Shown here: piece after piece, positions 1-9,299 of the stretch
How the letters are laid out: each line of letters begins with the position of its first letter
Numbering within the stretch: the first letter of the stretch is position 1
Origin: Cyanobium sp. Cruz CV13-4-11
Lineage (GTDB): Bacteria; Cyanobacteriota; Cyanobacteriia; PCC-6307; Cyanobiaceae
Direction of reading: 5' to 3'
Length of the DNA stretch: 64,000 nt
Assembly (NCBI RefSeq): GCF_024346055.1
Contig: NZ_JAGQCH010000011.1
Location: 38,039 to 102,038 of the forward strand
Translations under genes and position numbers: made by a program
The notes under the pieces: generated by a model
Seen by the model: the letters and a program-made list of their open reading frames with translations, nothing else
Told to the model about the DNA's origin: nothing
Database searches by the model: none

Positions 1-359
1 AGCCGGTGGCAGCCCGCTTCCCGGGCGCGGAAATCACCGCCCTTCACGGTGTCGCGGAAGAGGCGCTCGACGCTGTCGCCGTCGTTGGCGTAGTTGCGGG
101 CGGCGTTGATGCCCCCCTGGGCCGCCACCGAGTGGGCCCGGCGCGGGCTGTCGTGGTACGTGAGCACCTGCACCCGGTAGCCCTGCTCGGCCAGGCAGGC
201 GGCAGCCGAGGCCCCCGCCAGACCACTGCCCACCACCAGGATCCGCAGCCCCTGCTTGCGGTTGGGGCTGAGCAGCGGCAAGCTCTCCCGGCAGCGCTGC
301 CAGGCGGTGGCGATGGGGCCTTCCGGCAGGCGCGGATCCAGACGCGGATTGGGGCTCAT
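1..359 (-). CDS. sdhA: Succinate dehydrogenase/fumarate reductase flavoprotein subunit, N-terminal part
   Basis: This is the start of the FAD subunit that oxidises succinate to fumarate; the gene runs off the left edge. The 119 visible codons begin [10 protein letters not shown] dinucleotide-binding motif, [12 protein letters not shown], follows around residues 41-52, then [20 protein letters not shown] near residues 77-96. The His of that second motif is the usual covalent FAD attachment site, and the sequence resembles the Wolinella/Bacillus-like type of SdhA/FrdA. The ATG overlaps the stop of the cytochrome b gene by four bases (ATGA), so the two are probably translationally coupled. An iron-sulfur subunit is expected outside the window. 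Confidence 0.93.
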   Translation of the reverse strand, partial: MSPNPRLDPRLPEGPIATAWQRCRESLPLLSPNRKQGLRILVVGSGLAGASAAACLAEQGYRVQVLTYHDSPRRAHSVAAQGGINAARNYANDGDSVERLFRDTVKGGDFRAREAGCHR

Positions 360-1003
360 CCGCCTGCCAGCAGCGGGACGGCGGGCCGCAGCACCAGGGC
401 GAGGGGAAGCAGCGTGAAGCCCGCGCCCAGCAGCAGGGCCAGCCCCCGACCACCCAGGCGCAGGGCCGCCGCATGGGCGGGATCGAGCAGACCCAGCCGG
501 CGCACGGCGCTCTCGGCGCCATGCAGCAGGTGCAGACCCGCCGCCAAACCGGCAGCCCCATAGAGGGCCAGGCACCAGGGCGCCTGCAACACGGTCAGCA
601 CCGTGGCCAGTTCAGCGCCGGCTGGCGGCCGGTGCCAGCGCAGCTGGACCAGGTGGACGGCAAGGAACAGCAGCAGCAGCGATCCACTCCAGGGGATCAG
701 CCGGGCCGCCAGGGCCGTCAGCGACTCCCATGGCCCCTGGCGGCGGCTGCGCAGGGGGCTGGCCGCCGGGCCGCGGGCCTGGCGGTTGACGCGGGCCCGG
801 TGCAGCGAGAGCAGGGGATGGCCCAGGCCGGCCGCCAGCAGGCCCACCTCCAGCCAGGGAAGCCAGGCCTGCTGGTGCAGGGAGGTGGCGAAGCGTTCGA
901 ACCCCAACGGATCCAGCAGGGCCATCCCAACGCCACCCAGGTGAATAGCCAGAAAGAGCACCAGAGCCAGGCCGGTGACGGCGATCCAGAATCCGACGAT
1001 CAT
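356..1003 (-). CDS. sdhC: Succinate dehydrogenase cytochrome b subunit
   Basis: This 215-residue membrane protein should anchor the succinate dehydrogenase flavoprotein and iron-sulfur subunits and carry heme b for quinone reduction. It has about five hydrophobic segments, at roughly residues 4-26, 50-68, 100-121, 134-156 and 183-210. Histidines suited to heme binding lie near the segment ends (AIHLGG near 20, HPLLSLH near 62, [10 protein letters not shown] near 114, LLHGAES near 158). That pattern fits the single-polypeptide cytochrome b558 family paired with SdhA of this type. It lies directly upstream of sdhA with a 4-bp overlap. No strong Shine-Dalgarno sequence precedes the ATG at 1003. 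Confidence 0.88.
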   Translation of the reverse strand: MIVGFWIAVTGLALVLFLAIHLGGVGMALLDPLGFERFATSLHQQAWLPWLEVGLLAAGLGHPLLSLHRARVNRQARGPAASPLRSRRQGPWESLTALAARLIPWSGSLLLLFLAVHLVQLRWHRPPAGAELATVLTVLQAPWCLALYGAAGLAAGLHLLHGAESAVRRLGLLDPAHAAALRLGGRGLALLLGAGFTLLPLALVLRPAVPLLAGG

Positions 1004-1579
1004 TCAGCTGAAGGTGAGCCCCTTTGGAGGCAAGGTGACAGAAAGCATCCGGTGGGTCGGGTGATGGTCACCGGAAGGGCGGCCTCCATGCAGAGGTCTG
1101 ACCCGTTCCCTCACCGGAATCGATCTTACTCACCTGAAACCATGACGCCTCGCCGGACGATGGCCTGACGGCAGTTCGGGAGCAGCTGAAGGTCTACCCC
1201 CACCAGCCTTCTGGGACGCGTCCTGCTCAGGTGAGGCAACGCGCTCATCACTTCCAGTGGTGGAGTGTGCAGCAAGTTTGATGACGCTCTTCTTCAAGCG
1301 CTGGGCCCACCGCCAGCCCTCCATCACGGCACCTGTGCCTGGTTCCTCTGAAGCCACGATCTGTTGCGACGAGTTAGACCAGAAAGCTTCGAGTCTGATT
1401 TTGGGAAACCATACGATCCGTCGTCCGCTCCTCCTCCGTCGCATCGCTTCTGCCGATCCTCAAGCCATGACCTCAAGTGGAGGCTTGCGTGACAACGGCC
1501 CAGCAGCGGAACCCATCACGTTGTCCGAAGGTAGGGTCCAGGTTCGCGGCTATCGTTCCAGTTCGAACACCACGGACGT
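1004..1579. other. Divergent spacer with no supported gene
   Basis: These 576 bases separate the leftward sdh genes from the rightward glycosyltransferase remnant. Short open frames exist on both strands (for example 1130-1444 minus and 1257-1586 plus), but their translations are arginine- and serine-rich, match no family I recognise and lack ribosome-binding sites. Base composition is lower in GC than in the flanks. Promoters for both sides presumably lie here, but I could not pick convincing -10/-35 elements. Confidence 0.5.
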
Positions 1580-2465
1580 GTGTTGAGAGTCGCCTTTGCC
1601 CATTACAGTCAGGCGCATGACATCAGCGGCGTCACCACCTGGGTTCTAGGCCTCGCCAGACGATTGTCAGCAGGTGGCGTCCCCGTCGCCATCCATTTTG
1701 TTATCTCCCGGTGATCCACCCATCTTCGAAGAGTTACGCCAGCAGGGAATTGAGGTGTTCTCGGCACCAAGACGGTCTTGTTTGAAAGAAGATGTCCAGG
1801 AAACGCTCGCCTTTCTCAACGACTGGCAACCAACGGTATTCCTGCCCCAATGCAAACCGGCCCACTTTGCGGCGGCGGCCCAGGCGGGCTCGCGGGGTCT
1901 TCCCTGGGCGCTCACCCTGCATTCGGATGACCCGGATTACTGGGCCACGGTCGGGGCCTTTGGGGGACCCAGCCATGGGTGCTCCCTGGTCTGTGTGTCC
2001 CGCCACATCCGCGACGAACTGACTCCCCGAACGATCGGGGGGACGGCCAGCGTCATTCCCTGTGGCATTCCCGAGCTCGTGGATCACGAGCGCACCGGCC
2101 TGCTGGTGTCGGAGGATCCGGCCGAAGCGGCCCGAGCCCTGCGGCGACTGGCCGACGATCCCGACCTCTGGCGGCGTTGCTCAACGGCGGCCAGGGATCT
2201 CGTCGCCCAGCACTACAGCGCCGAAGGGAGTGACCGGCAGTGGCTCCAGCTGCTGGAGGGCCTGGACCGTCAGTTCAACAACGCCCCATCCGGCCCCTAT
2301 CCAATCGACAGCCGCCGGATCGACAGCCTGCACCGGATCGATCCCAGCTTTCACAAGGACTATGTCCAACCTGTGCCGCCGTCCATCCCGCTGCGTCAGA
2401 CCCTGCGCACTGCCATCGCCCGGGCCAAGCATCGGATCAAGCGGTTGCTGAGCCGTCACCCCTGA
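1580..2465 (+). pseudogene. Broken GT4-type glycosyltransferase
   Basis: The first frame starts at GTG 1580 or TTG 1583 and reads RVAFAHYSQAHDISGVTTWV, a typical N-terminus of a GT-B glycosyltransferase. It ends at TGA 1712 after HFVISR. The protein continues in another frame from about 1695 (LSPGDPPIFEELRQQG) to the stop at 2465, so a single-base indel around the TTTT run at 1695-1699 breaks the gene. There is a second lesion. Near 2055-2085 the acceptor-domain end VIPCGIP runs straight into the donor-domain motif PELVDHERTGLLV. About 150 residues of the nucleotide-sugar-binding domain that normally lie between them are missing, in frame. The C-terminal tail (2270-2465) is basic and unrecognised. 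The indel could be a sequencing error, but the internal deletion would still remove the active site. Confidence 0.8.
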
Positions 2466-2515
2466 GTCGCCACCCGGCATGGGAGGGTGCCCTGGATCCT
2501 CGGCTGCAGGCCGCC

Positions 2516-3775
2516 GTGCGCCTTTCGCGCCCCTCCACCCTCTTCTGCGCCTTCCTGACGCTGCTGAACGACCGGCTGGGGGAGAGCATCGTCTTCCCGC
2601 TGCTGCCGTTCCTGCTGGCGGGGTTCACCACCGACGGCCGCACCCTGGGCCTGCTGGCCGGCAGCTACGCCCTCGCCCAGTTCGCCTTCACCCCCCTGAT
2701 CGGGGCCCTCAGCGACCGCTACGGCCGCAAGCCCGTGATCACCGCCTGCGTGGCCGGTTCGGTGCTGGGCCTGGGGATGTTCGCCGTCACCGTGATCCTG
2801 CCCTGGAGCCGCCTCTGGCCGGCGGCCGCCGCCAGCGGTCTGCCCCTGGCCCTCCTCTTCGCCGCCCGCCTGATCGACGGGGTGAGCGGCGGCACCGCCG
2901 CCACGGCGGCGGCCGTGCTGGCCGACATCTCAACCCCGGAGCGGCGGGCCCGGGCCTTCGGCCTGATCGGTGTGGCCTTCGGACTGGGATTCATCCTCGG
3001 TCCGGCCCTGGGCGGCCTGCTGGGCCGCATCGACGTGAGCCTGCCGCTGCTGCTCGCCGTGGGTTTCGCCGTGCTGAACCTGGTGGTGGTGGTGACCCTG
3101 CTGCCGGAAACCCATCCGCCCGAGGCTCGTCTGCCCCTGCCCAGGCAATGGGAGCTGCAGCCCTTCGGCCAGCTGCAGCGGGTGTTCGCCAATCCCCGGG
3201 TGCGGCGCCTCTGCGCCGCCTTCTTCCTCTTTTTCCTGGGGTTCAGCGGCTTCACTGCCCTGCTGGTGCTCTACTTCAAACAGGTGTTCGGCTGGGGTCC
3301 GGGCCTCTCGGCCGGCGCCTTCCTGGTGGTGGGTGTGGTGGCCACGGTGGTGCAGGGCGGTCTGATCGGTCCGCTGGTGCAGCGACTGGGGGAGTGGCGT
3401 CTCACCCAGATCGGCCTGGGCTGCGTCATGGCGGGCTTCCTGCTGGTGCCCCTGGCGGAGCGCCAGAACGCCGTGCCCGTGGTGTTCACGGCGGTGGCGA
3501 TCCTGGCCCTGGGCACCGGTCTGGTGACCCCAAGCCTGCGCAGCCTGGTGTCTCGGCGGCTGGCCGACAGCGGCCAGGGCGCCGCCCTGGGCAGCCTGCA
3601 GGGTCTGCAGAGCCTGGCCAGCTTCCTGGGGCCGCCCCTGGCGGGGTTGGCCTACGAGACCATCGGCCGCCGCAGCCCGTTCTGGCTGGGGATTCTCCTG
3701 ATGGCGATCGTGGTCTGGCTTGTGGCGGCTGGATCCCACTCGGAATCCCAGCGTCAAGCAGAGGCGACACCCTGA
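2516..3775 (+). CDS. MFS transporter, DHA1/TetA-like
   Basis: This is a 12-helix major facilitator superfamily carrier, probably a proton-coupled drug or metabolite exporter of the inner membrane. The protein opens with RPSTLFCAFLTLLNDRLGES and carries the motif A loop GALSDRYGRKPVI between helices 2 and 3. The second half begins after a cytoplasmic linker near residues 200-225. The frame stays open upstream into the glycosyltransferase remnant without an ATG. GTG 2516, giving a start just before the first helix and 419 residues, is the most plausible start; no strong Shine-Dalgarno sequence settles it. Substrate cannot be told from the sequence. Confidence 0.85.
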   Translation: MRLSRPSTLFCAFLTLLNDRLGESIVFPLLPFLLAGFTTDGRTLGLLAGSYALAQFAFTPLIGALSDRYGRKPVITACVAGSVLGLGMFAVTVILPWSRLWPAAAASGLPLALLFAARLIDGVSGGTAATAAAVLADISTPERRARAFGLIGVAFGLGFILGPALGGLLGRIDVSLPLLLAVGFAVLNLVVVVTLLPETHPPEARLPLPRQWELQPFGQLQRVFANPRVRRLCAAFFLFFLGFSGFTALLVLYFKQVFGWGPGLSAGAFLVVGVVATVVQGGLIGPLVQRLGEWRLTQIGLGCVMAGFLLVPLAERQNAVPVVFTAVAILALGTGLVTPSLRSLVSRRLADSGQGAALGSLQGLQSLASFLGPPLAGLAYETIGRRSPFWLGILLMAIVVWLVAAGSHSESQRQAEATP

Positions 3776-3831
3776 GGGCGGGATCGCCATTGCTACGTTG
3801 CGTTTCCCCTATGCCCGCGGAGCTCCGCCGT

Positions 3832-5973
3832 ATGTCGTCTCAGCCGGTCGTCGCGCCCGATCTCTACATCAATCGCGAGCAGAGTTGGATCGATTTCAAC
3901 CATCGGGTGCTGGCGCTGGCACTCGACGAGCACACCCCCCTGCTGGAGCAGGCCAAATTCAGCGCCATCTTCAGCAACAACCTCGACGAGTTCTTCATGG
4001 TGCGGGTGGCTTCGCTGAAGTCCCAGGAGGAGGCAGGGGTCACCAGCCGCAGTGACGACGGCCTGACCCCCCAGGAACAGCTGGAAGCGATCCACACCAA
4101 GCTTCGTCCCCTGCTGGAGATGCAGCAGCAACACTACCGCCATTCCCTCAAGACCCACCTCGCCGAATACGGCGTCCAGCTGCTCGACTACCTGAGGCTC
4201 AACGAGGCCCAGAAAGCCTGGGCCGACGACTACTTCCGCAAGGCGATCTTTCCGGTGCTCACGCCCCTGGCCGTCGACCCGGCCCACCCGTTCCCGTTCC
4301 TGAGCAACCTGAGCCTCAACGTGGCGGCCCTGATCCGCGACCCCGACACCGGCCGGCAGCAGTTCGCCCGGGTGAAGGTGCCCCAGAAGATCCTGCCCCG
4401 CTTCGTGCCGATCCCCACGGAGCTGAGTGGCATCGTGCCCACGCCGGGATTCACGGCGGTTCCCCTGGAGCAGCTGGTGGCCTTCAACCTGTGCTGGCTG
4501 TTCCCCGGCATGACCATCGAGGGGCACTACTTCTTCCGCATCACCCGCGACGCTGATCTGGAACTGCGGGACCTGGAGGCCGACGACCTGATGGAGGCCC
4601 TGCAGGAGGGACTGCGCAAGCGCCGGGTCGGCGGCGAGGTGGTGCGTTTGGAGGTGGCCAACGAGATGCCCGAGGAGGTGGTGCACCTGCTGATGGAGGG
4701 CACCGATGTGGAGCCGGAGGACGTCTACCGCACCAACGGGCCCCTCGGCCTCGACGATCTGATGAGCCTGATGGCGATCCCCCTCAGCCAGTTGCGGGAC
4801 GCCCCCCACCAGGGCCGCACCGTACCGGCCCTGGTGCGGGCCCAGCGCAGCCAGCTGGAGGATGGGTCGATCAAGCAGGAGGAATTCGAGAGCATCTTCT
4901 CGGTGCTGCGCCGCGGCGATGTGCTGCTGCACCATCCCTTCGACCTCTTCTCCACCTCGGTGGAGGAGTTCCTCAGGCAGGCCGCCGACGATGCTTCGGT
5001 GCTGGCGATCAAGATGACCCTCTACCGCACGTCGAAGGACTCACCGGTGGTGGCCTCCCTGATCCGGGCCGCCGAGAACGGCAAGCAGGTGATGGCCCTG
5101 GTGGAGCTCAAGGCCCGCTTCGACGAAGACAACAACATCCAGTGGGCACGCCAGCTGGAGCGCTCCGGAGTGCACGTGGTGTATGGGGTGCTGGGGCTCA
5201 AGACCCACACCAAAGTGCTGCTGGTGGTGCGGCGCGAGAAGGGAGCCCTGCGCAGTTACGCGCACATCGGCACCGGCAACTACAACTCCAAGACCTCCTC
5301 GCTCTACACCGACATCGGCTTGCTCACGGCCCGGGAGGATTTCGGCCAGGACCTGGTGGAGCTGTTCAACTACCTCACGGGGTTCTCCAAGCAACAGAGT
5401 TTCCGCAAGCTGCTGGTGGCGCCAGTCACCCTGCGCAAACGGATGGAGGGGTTGATCCGCCGGGAAATCGACCATGCGAGAGAAGGTCGCGGAGGACACA
5501 TCCGGGCCAAGATGAATGCCCTGGTCGACCCCGCCATCATCGCCCTTCTCTATGAAGCGTCCGCTGCCGGTGTGCGGATCGAACTGATCATCCGCGGCAT
5601 GTGCTGCCTGCGCCCAGGGGTCGAAGGGGTGAGCGAGGGCATCAGCGTGGTGAGCGTGATCGGTCGCTTCCTGGAGCATTCCCGGCTGTTCTGGTTCGCC
5701 AACGGCGGCCAGCCGGAGATGTTCTTCGGCAGCGCCGACTGGATGCCCCGCAACCTGGACCGGCGCGTCGAGGCGGTGGCACCGATCGAGGATCCGCGTC
5801 TGCAGAAGCAGATCGAGGCCTTGCTTGACCTTTACCTGACCGATACGGGTGCCTGGCACATGCACAGCGATGGACACTTTGCCCAGCGTCAGCACTCCGG
5901 TGAGGCAAAACTGACGCAGATGCTGCTCATGGAACGCTGGCGTGGCGGCCTCGGCGCCGGGGCCAAAGCGTAG
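3832..5973 (+). CDS. ppk1: Polyphosphate kinase 1
   Basis: The enzyme reversibly polymerises the terminal phosphate of ATP into polyphosphate. The 713-residue product has the usual family length. The N-terminal domain begins INREQSWIDFNHRVLALALD and contains NNLDEFFMVRV. In the phospholipase-D-like C-terminal half, His459 (LKTHTK) and His478 (YAHIGTGNYN) are 19 residues apart, the same spacing as the autophosphorylated and second catalytic histidines of the E. coli enzyme. ATG 3832 is preferred because GGAG lies nine bases upstream. An in-frame ATG at 3811 would add seven residues but has no ribosome-binding site. The next gene encodes a sigma factor after an AT-rich 114-bp spacer. Confidence 0.96.
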   Translation: MSSQPVVAPDLYINREQSWIDFNHRVLALALDEHTPLLEQAKFSAIFSNNLDEFFMVRVASLKSQEEAGVTSRSDDGLTPQEQLEAIHTKLRPLLEMQQQHYRHSLKTHLAEYGVQLLDYLRLNEAQKAWADDYFRKAIFPVLTPLAVDPAHPFPFLSNLSLNVAALIRDPDTGRQQFARVKVPQKILPRFVPIPTELSGIVPTPGFTAVPLEQLVAFNLCWLFPGMTIEGHYFFRITRDADLELRDLEADDLMEALQEGLRKRRVGGEVVRLEVANEMPEEVVHLLMEGTDVEPEDVYRTNGPLGLDDLMSLMAIPLSQLRDAPHQGRTVPALVRAQRSQLEDGSIKQEEFESIFSVLRRGDVLLHHPFDLFSTSVEEFLRQAADDASVLAIKMTLYRTSKDSPVVASLIRAAENGKQVMALVELKARFDEDNNIQWARQLERSGVHVVYGVLGLKTHTKVLLVVRREKGALRSYAHIGTGNYNSKTSSLYTDIGLLTAREDFGQDLVELFNYLTGFSKQQSFRKLLVAPVTLRKRMEGLIRREIDHAREGRGGHIRAKMNALVDPAIIALLYEASAAGVRIELIIRGMCCLRPGVEGVSEGISVVSVIGRFLEHSRLFWFANGGQPEMFFGSADWMPRNLDRRVEAVAPIEDPRLQKQIEALLDLYLTDTGAWHMHSDGHFAQRQHSGEAKLTQMLLMERWRGGLGAGAKA

Positions 5974-6090
5974 CCATCACGACATAAGCAACATTTTTCA
6001 GTCAAACTACATACAATCTACTGCTTGATCCTGGTTTCATCCATCCTGTGGTGCTAAATTCCGGCAAAATTCATTCGGGAGCCTGGGGTG

Positions 6091-7098
6091 ATGGGGACAC
6101 CTCTGCATTCCGCCCTCTCGCTGCTGAAAAGCAGTGCAGATGGGGCTTCGCCTAGCAGGGCGAAATCCAGCGGCGGTTCAGTCAGTACCAAGACAACAGC
6201 CCGCCAGGGGGGGCGGCTCAGCGCCGATTCCATTGGTTGGTATCTCAGCACCATCGGCCGTGTGCCGCTTCTTACACCGGCTGAAGAAATCGAACTGGCC
6301 CACCACGTTCAGGCCGGCAAGAAATTGCAAGCCCTCGTCGACGGGGAACTCACGGCGCGGCAGAAGCGGCAGTTGCGCATGGGGCAGCGGGCCCGCGACC
6401 GCATGATGGCCGCCAATCTCAGGCTGGTCGTGAGCGTGGCCAAGAAATATCAGAATCAGGGCCTGGAATTGCTGGATCTGGTTCAGGAAGGGGCCATCGG
6501 TCTGGAGCGGGCCGTCGACAAGTTCGACCCCGCCATGGGCTACAAGTTCTCCACCTACGCCTACTGGTGGATCCGCCAGGGCATGACCCGGGCCATCGAC
6601 AACAGCGCCCGCACGATTCGTCTGCCGATTCACATCAGCGAGAAGCTCTCGAAGATGCGGCGCATCACCCGCGAGCTCTCCCACCGGCTCGGGCGCCAGC
6701 CCAACCGGCTCGAGCTGGCCCACGCCATGGGGATGCGGCCCGAGGAGCTGGAGGAACTGATGACCCAGAGCGCCCCCTGCGCTTCCCTCGATGCCCATGC
6801 CCGGGGCGAAGAAGACCGCAGCACCCTGGGGGAACTGATTGCCGACCCGGCCAGCAACGAGCACTTCGATTCGATGGATCGCCATCTTCAGAAGGAACAC
6901 CTCGGTGCCTGGCTCTCCCAGCTCAACGAGCGGGAACAGAAGATCCTGCGGCTGCGCTTCGGACTGGAAGGCGCCGAGCCGCTCACCCTCGCGGAGATCG
7001 GCCGCCAGATCAATGTCTCCCGGGAACGGGTGCGGCAGCTGGAAGCCAAGGCGATCATGAAGCTGCGCCTGATGAGCAATCTCCACCAGGCCGCCTGA
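6091..7098 (+). CDS. Group 2 RNA polymerase sigma factor (RpoD-like)
   Basis: This is a sigma-70 family protein of about 335 residues, shorter than the primary sigma factor and typical of cyanobacterial group 2 (SigB/C/D/E-like) factors. Region 1.2 is seen in DSIGWYLSTIGRVPLLTPAE. Region 2 contains NLRLVVSVAKKYQNQGLELL and the -10-recognising YKFSTYAYWWIRQGMTRAI. Region 3 follows, and region 4 ends with the helix-turn-helix LTLAEIGRQINVSRERVRQL. ATG 6091 has GGGAG at 6077-6081; a GTG at 6088 is in the same frame. The 5974-6087 spacer is AT-rich and holds a TACAAT at 6012-6017 that could be a -10 element, although no good -35 was found. I cannot assign the specific Sig letter. Confidence 0.93.
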   Translation: MGTPLHSALSLLKSSADGASPSRAKSSGGSVSTKTTARQGGRLSADSIGWYLSTIGRVPLLTPAEEIELAHHVQAGKKLQALVDGELTARQKRQLRMGQRARDRMMAANLRLVVSVAKKYQNQGLELLDLVQEGAIGLERAVDKFDPAMGYKFSTYAYWWIRQGMTRAIDNSARTIRLPIHISEKLSKMRRITRELSHRLGRQPNRLELAHAMGMRPEELEELMTQSAPCASLDAHARGEEDRSTLGELIADPASNEHFDSMDRHLQKEHLGAWLSQLNEREQKILRLRFGLEGAEPLTLAEIGRQINVSRERVRQLEAKAIMKLRLMSNLHQAA

Positions 7099-7118
7099 CC
7101 CCACCTTCCCCGCTGGCG

Positions 7119-7796
7119 ATGGTCCTTCCACCGCAACAGGGCGGGGTTGCCCAGCTCACCGGGGTGCTGGTGGTGGCAGGCTGGCTGGCCCTGCTCAGCG
7201 GTGCGGCCCTGCTGCTGCGCCACCGCTGGCCCGAGCAAAGGGAATGGAGCCGCAAGCTGGTGCACATCGGTGCCGGGCCGGTGGTGCTGATCGCCTGGGC
7301 CTTCGGGGTGGATCAGCTGATCGCGGTGCCCGCCGCTGGCGCCATCACCCTGCTGGCAGCCCTCAATCACCGGGTGCGGGTGCTGCCGGCCATCGAGGAT
7401 GTGGAGCGGCGCAGTTACGGCACGATCGCCTACGGCGCCTCGATCACCCTGCTGCTCTGGCTCTGGTGGCCCGCCCATCCCGCCACGGTGGCGGCCGGTG
7501 TCCTGGTGATGGCGTTCGGTGACGGCCTGGCCGGTCTGCTGGGGCCCATGATCCCTTCGCCCTCCTGGACGGTGTTCGGGGAGCGGCGCTCCCTGGCGGG
7601 CACCGGTGCGATGGCCCTGGCCAGCCTTGCTGTCCTGCTGGCCCTGGGGCAGTTGGGCGGCGGAACCGCGCCCGCACCGGCGGAGATCGTCCTGATCGCC
7701 CTGGTCGCCACCGGGCTGGAGCAATGGGCCCAGTTGGGCATCGATAACTTCAGCGTGCCGATGGCGGTGGCCGGGCTGTGGCGGGTGCTGAGCTGA
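7119..7796 (+). CDS. Phytol kinase (VTE5/dolichol kinase family)
   Basis: This integral membrane kinase is expected to phosphorylate phytol released from chlorophyll, using CTP, and so feed tocopherol or chlorophyll synthesis. The 225-residue protein has about six hydrophobic segments. It carries family-typical stretches: WSRKLVHIGAG near residue 44, VERRSYGTIAYG near 97-108, and AFGDGLAGLLG near 136. It begins 20 bases after the sigma factor gene. Its TGA overlaps the ATG of the next gene (TGATG at 7794-7798), so the two are likely co-translated. Substrate preference (phytol, farnesol or dolichol) is inferred from family and organism. Confidence 0.85.
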   Translation: MVLPPQQGGVAQLTGVLVVAGWLALLSGAALLLRHRWPEQREWSRKLVHIGAGPVVLIAWAFGVDQLIAVPAAGAITLLAALNHRVRVLPAIEDVERRSYGTIAYGASITLLLWLWWPAHPATVAAGVLVMAFGDGLAGLLGPMIPSPSWTVFGERRSLAGTGAMALASLAVLLALGQLGGGTAPAPAEIVLIALVATGLEQWAQLGIDNFSVPMAVAGLWRVLS

Positions 7797-9259
7797 TGGG
7801 GCCGATCGAGCGGATCCTGATCGGTCTGGCCCTGGTGGGGGCCCTGCTGGCGTTGCGGCTGGGCACCCGCCGCCTTCAGCTGCCGGACTCGCCGCTGCGC
7901 CTGCCGCTGGTGGCGGTTTTGCTGTGGGGCGTCCTCGGCACGACCGCCCGACCGGCCGGGGTGCAGTGGCTTGGCGCCGTGGACGAGCTCGCCACCGCCT
8001 ATGCCCTCATCGCCCTGCTGTCCTGGCTGACCCTGGAGTGTCCGGCGGCCCTGGGCTGGTGGCGGCCCACGGCCAAGATCCTGCGCGACCTGCTCAACCT
8101 GGGCCTGTCGGCCCTGGCCACCGTGCTGGTGCTGCAGCGCCTGGCCAACCTCAACCTGGTGGGCCTGGTGACCACCTCGGCCGTGCTCACCGCCGTCATC
8201 GGCCTGGCGGCCCAGGAAACACTCAAGGATCTCTTCGCCGGCATCGAACTGCAGCTGGACCCGCCCTTCCGCGAGGGGGACTGGATCAGCGTCGGCGACG
8301 ACAACGGCACGGTGGAATCGTTGCACCTGATGAGCACCCGCCTGCGCCGCAAGGATGGCTCCACCGTGAACCTGCCCAACAACACGGTGGCGGATCAACC
8401 AATGCGGCGAATCAGCCAGCACGAGCCGGTGGGCAACCGCTTCGAGATCGCCCTGGGCTACGAGATTCCGCCGGCCCGGGCCTGCCAGCTGCTGCTGCGG
8501 GTGATGAGCGACAACCCCCAGGTGCTCATCGAACCACCGCCGGAAGTGTTGATCCTCTCCTACGAGGACTCCCTCATCCGCTACGAATTGCAGGGGTACC
8601 AACGGGGGGCCTCGGAGGGCGAGCGGCTGCGGTGGCGCAGCAAACTGCTGGAGCAGATCTGGTATGCCCTGGAGCGGCAGGGCTGGGAGCTGCCCTACCC
8701 GGTGCGGACGCTGAAGCGCCACCAGACCCATCGTGATTCGGCCCACCCCACCGGTGTGGATGCGTCGCTGACGGCGGAACTGCTGCGGCGCAGTTGGCTG
8801 TTCGCCCAGCTGGATCCCGAGCAGGTGAACCGGCTCGCTCCTGAGGTGCGCTGCCTGCGCTTCGGCTCCGGGGAAACGATCGTGGGAGAAGGGGAGGAGG
8901 GCGACGCCCTGTTCCAGGTGGTGGATGGCGAGGTGGAGGTGTTCAAGGCCGACGGCACCCCGTTGGGGAGATCCGTGGCGGTGCTGGGCCGGGATCAGAT
9001 CTTCGGGGAGATGACCGTGTGTACAGGCGAACCCCGCACGGCCACGGTGCGTTCGCGGGGGGAATGCGTGCTGCTGGAGGTGGAGCGGGACGACTTCATG
9101 CCCCTGGTGGAGGACGACGCCGGTGTGCTGGAGGCCCTGGCGGCGATCGTGGGCCAACGGCGCTCGGAGCTGGAGAAGCTCTCCTCGCCGGATGCGGCCC
9201 GGCGCCAGACCTCGATCCTGGAGCGCATGCGGCACCTGTTCGGCATCCAGGTCGACTGA
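7796..9259 (+). CDS. MscS-family mechanosensitive channel fused to a cyclic-nucleotide-binding domain
   Basis: This 487-residue protein joins three transmembrane helices and an MscS pore/beta domain to a C-terminal cNMP-binding domain, as in bacterial cyclic-nucleotide-gated channels of the MscS superfamily. The pore region is near LTAVIGLAAQETLKDLFAGI, followed by the beta-domain motif FREGDWISVGDDNGTVESL and LPNNTVADQPM. The cNMP domain starts near residue 335 (WLFAQLDPEQVNRLAPEV). Its phosphate-binding cassette reads FGEMTVCTGEPRTATVRS, keeping the Gly-Glu and Arg-Thr-Ala positions used to bind the cyclic phosphate. ATG 7796 shares bases with the stop of the phytol kinase gene. Gating by cAMP or cGMP is inferred from family. 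Confidence 0.88.
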   Translation: MGPIERILIGLALVGALLALRLGTRRLQLPDSPLRLPLVAVLLWGVLGTTARPAGVQWLGAVDELATAYALIALLSWLTLECPAALGWWRPTAKILRDLLNLGLSALATVLVLQRLANLNLVGLVTTSAVLTAVIGLAAQETLKDLFAGIELQLDPPFREGDWISVGDDNGTVESLHLMSTRLRRKDGSTVNLPNNTVADQPMRRISQHEPVGNRFEIALGYEIPPARACQLLLRVMSDNPQVLIEPPPEVLILSYEDSLIRYELQGYQRGASEGERLRWRSKLLEQIWYALERQGWELPYPVRTLKRHQTHRDSAHPTGVDASLTAELLRRSWLFAQLDPEQVNRLAPEVRCLRFGSGETIVGEGEEGDALFQVVDGEVEVFKADGTPLGRSVAVLGRDQIFGEMTVCTGEPRTATVRSRGECVLLEVERDDFMPLVEDDAGVLEALAAIVGQRRSELEKLSSPDAARRQTSILERMRHLFGIQVD

Positions 9260-9299
9260 GCCGGCCGCAGGCCCAGGACAGCTGCGGCCGAGCTGGAGC

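Noticed and set aside
1130..1586. Two opposing ORFs of about 105 codons in the sdhC-glycosyltransferase spacer
   Set aside because: They overlap each other, are rich in Arg/Ser/Pro and have no ribosome-binding sites or recognisable motifs.
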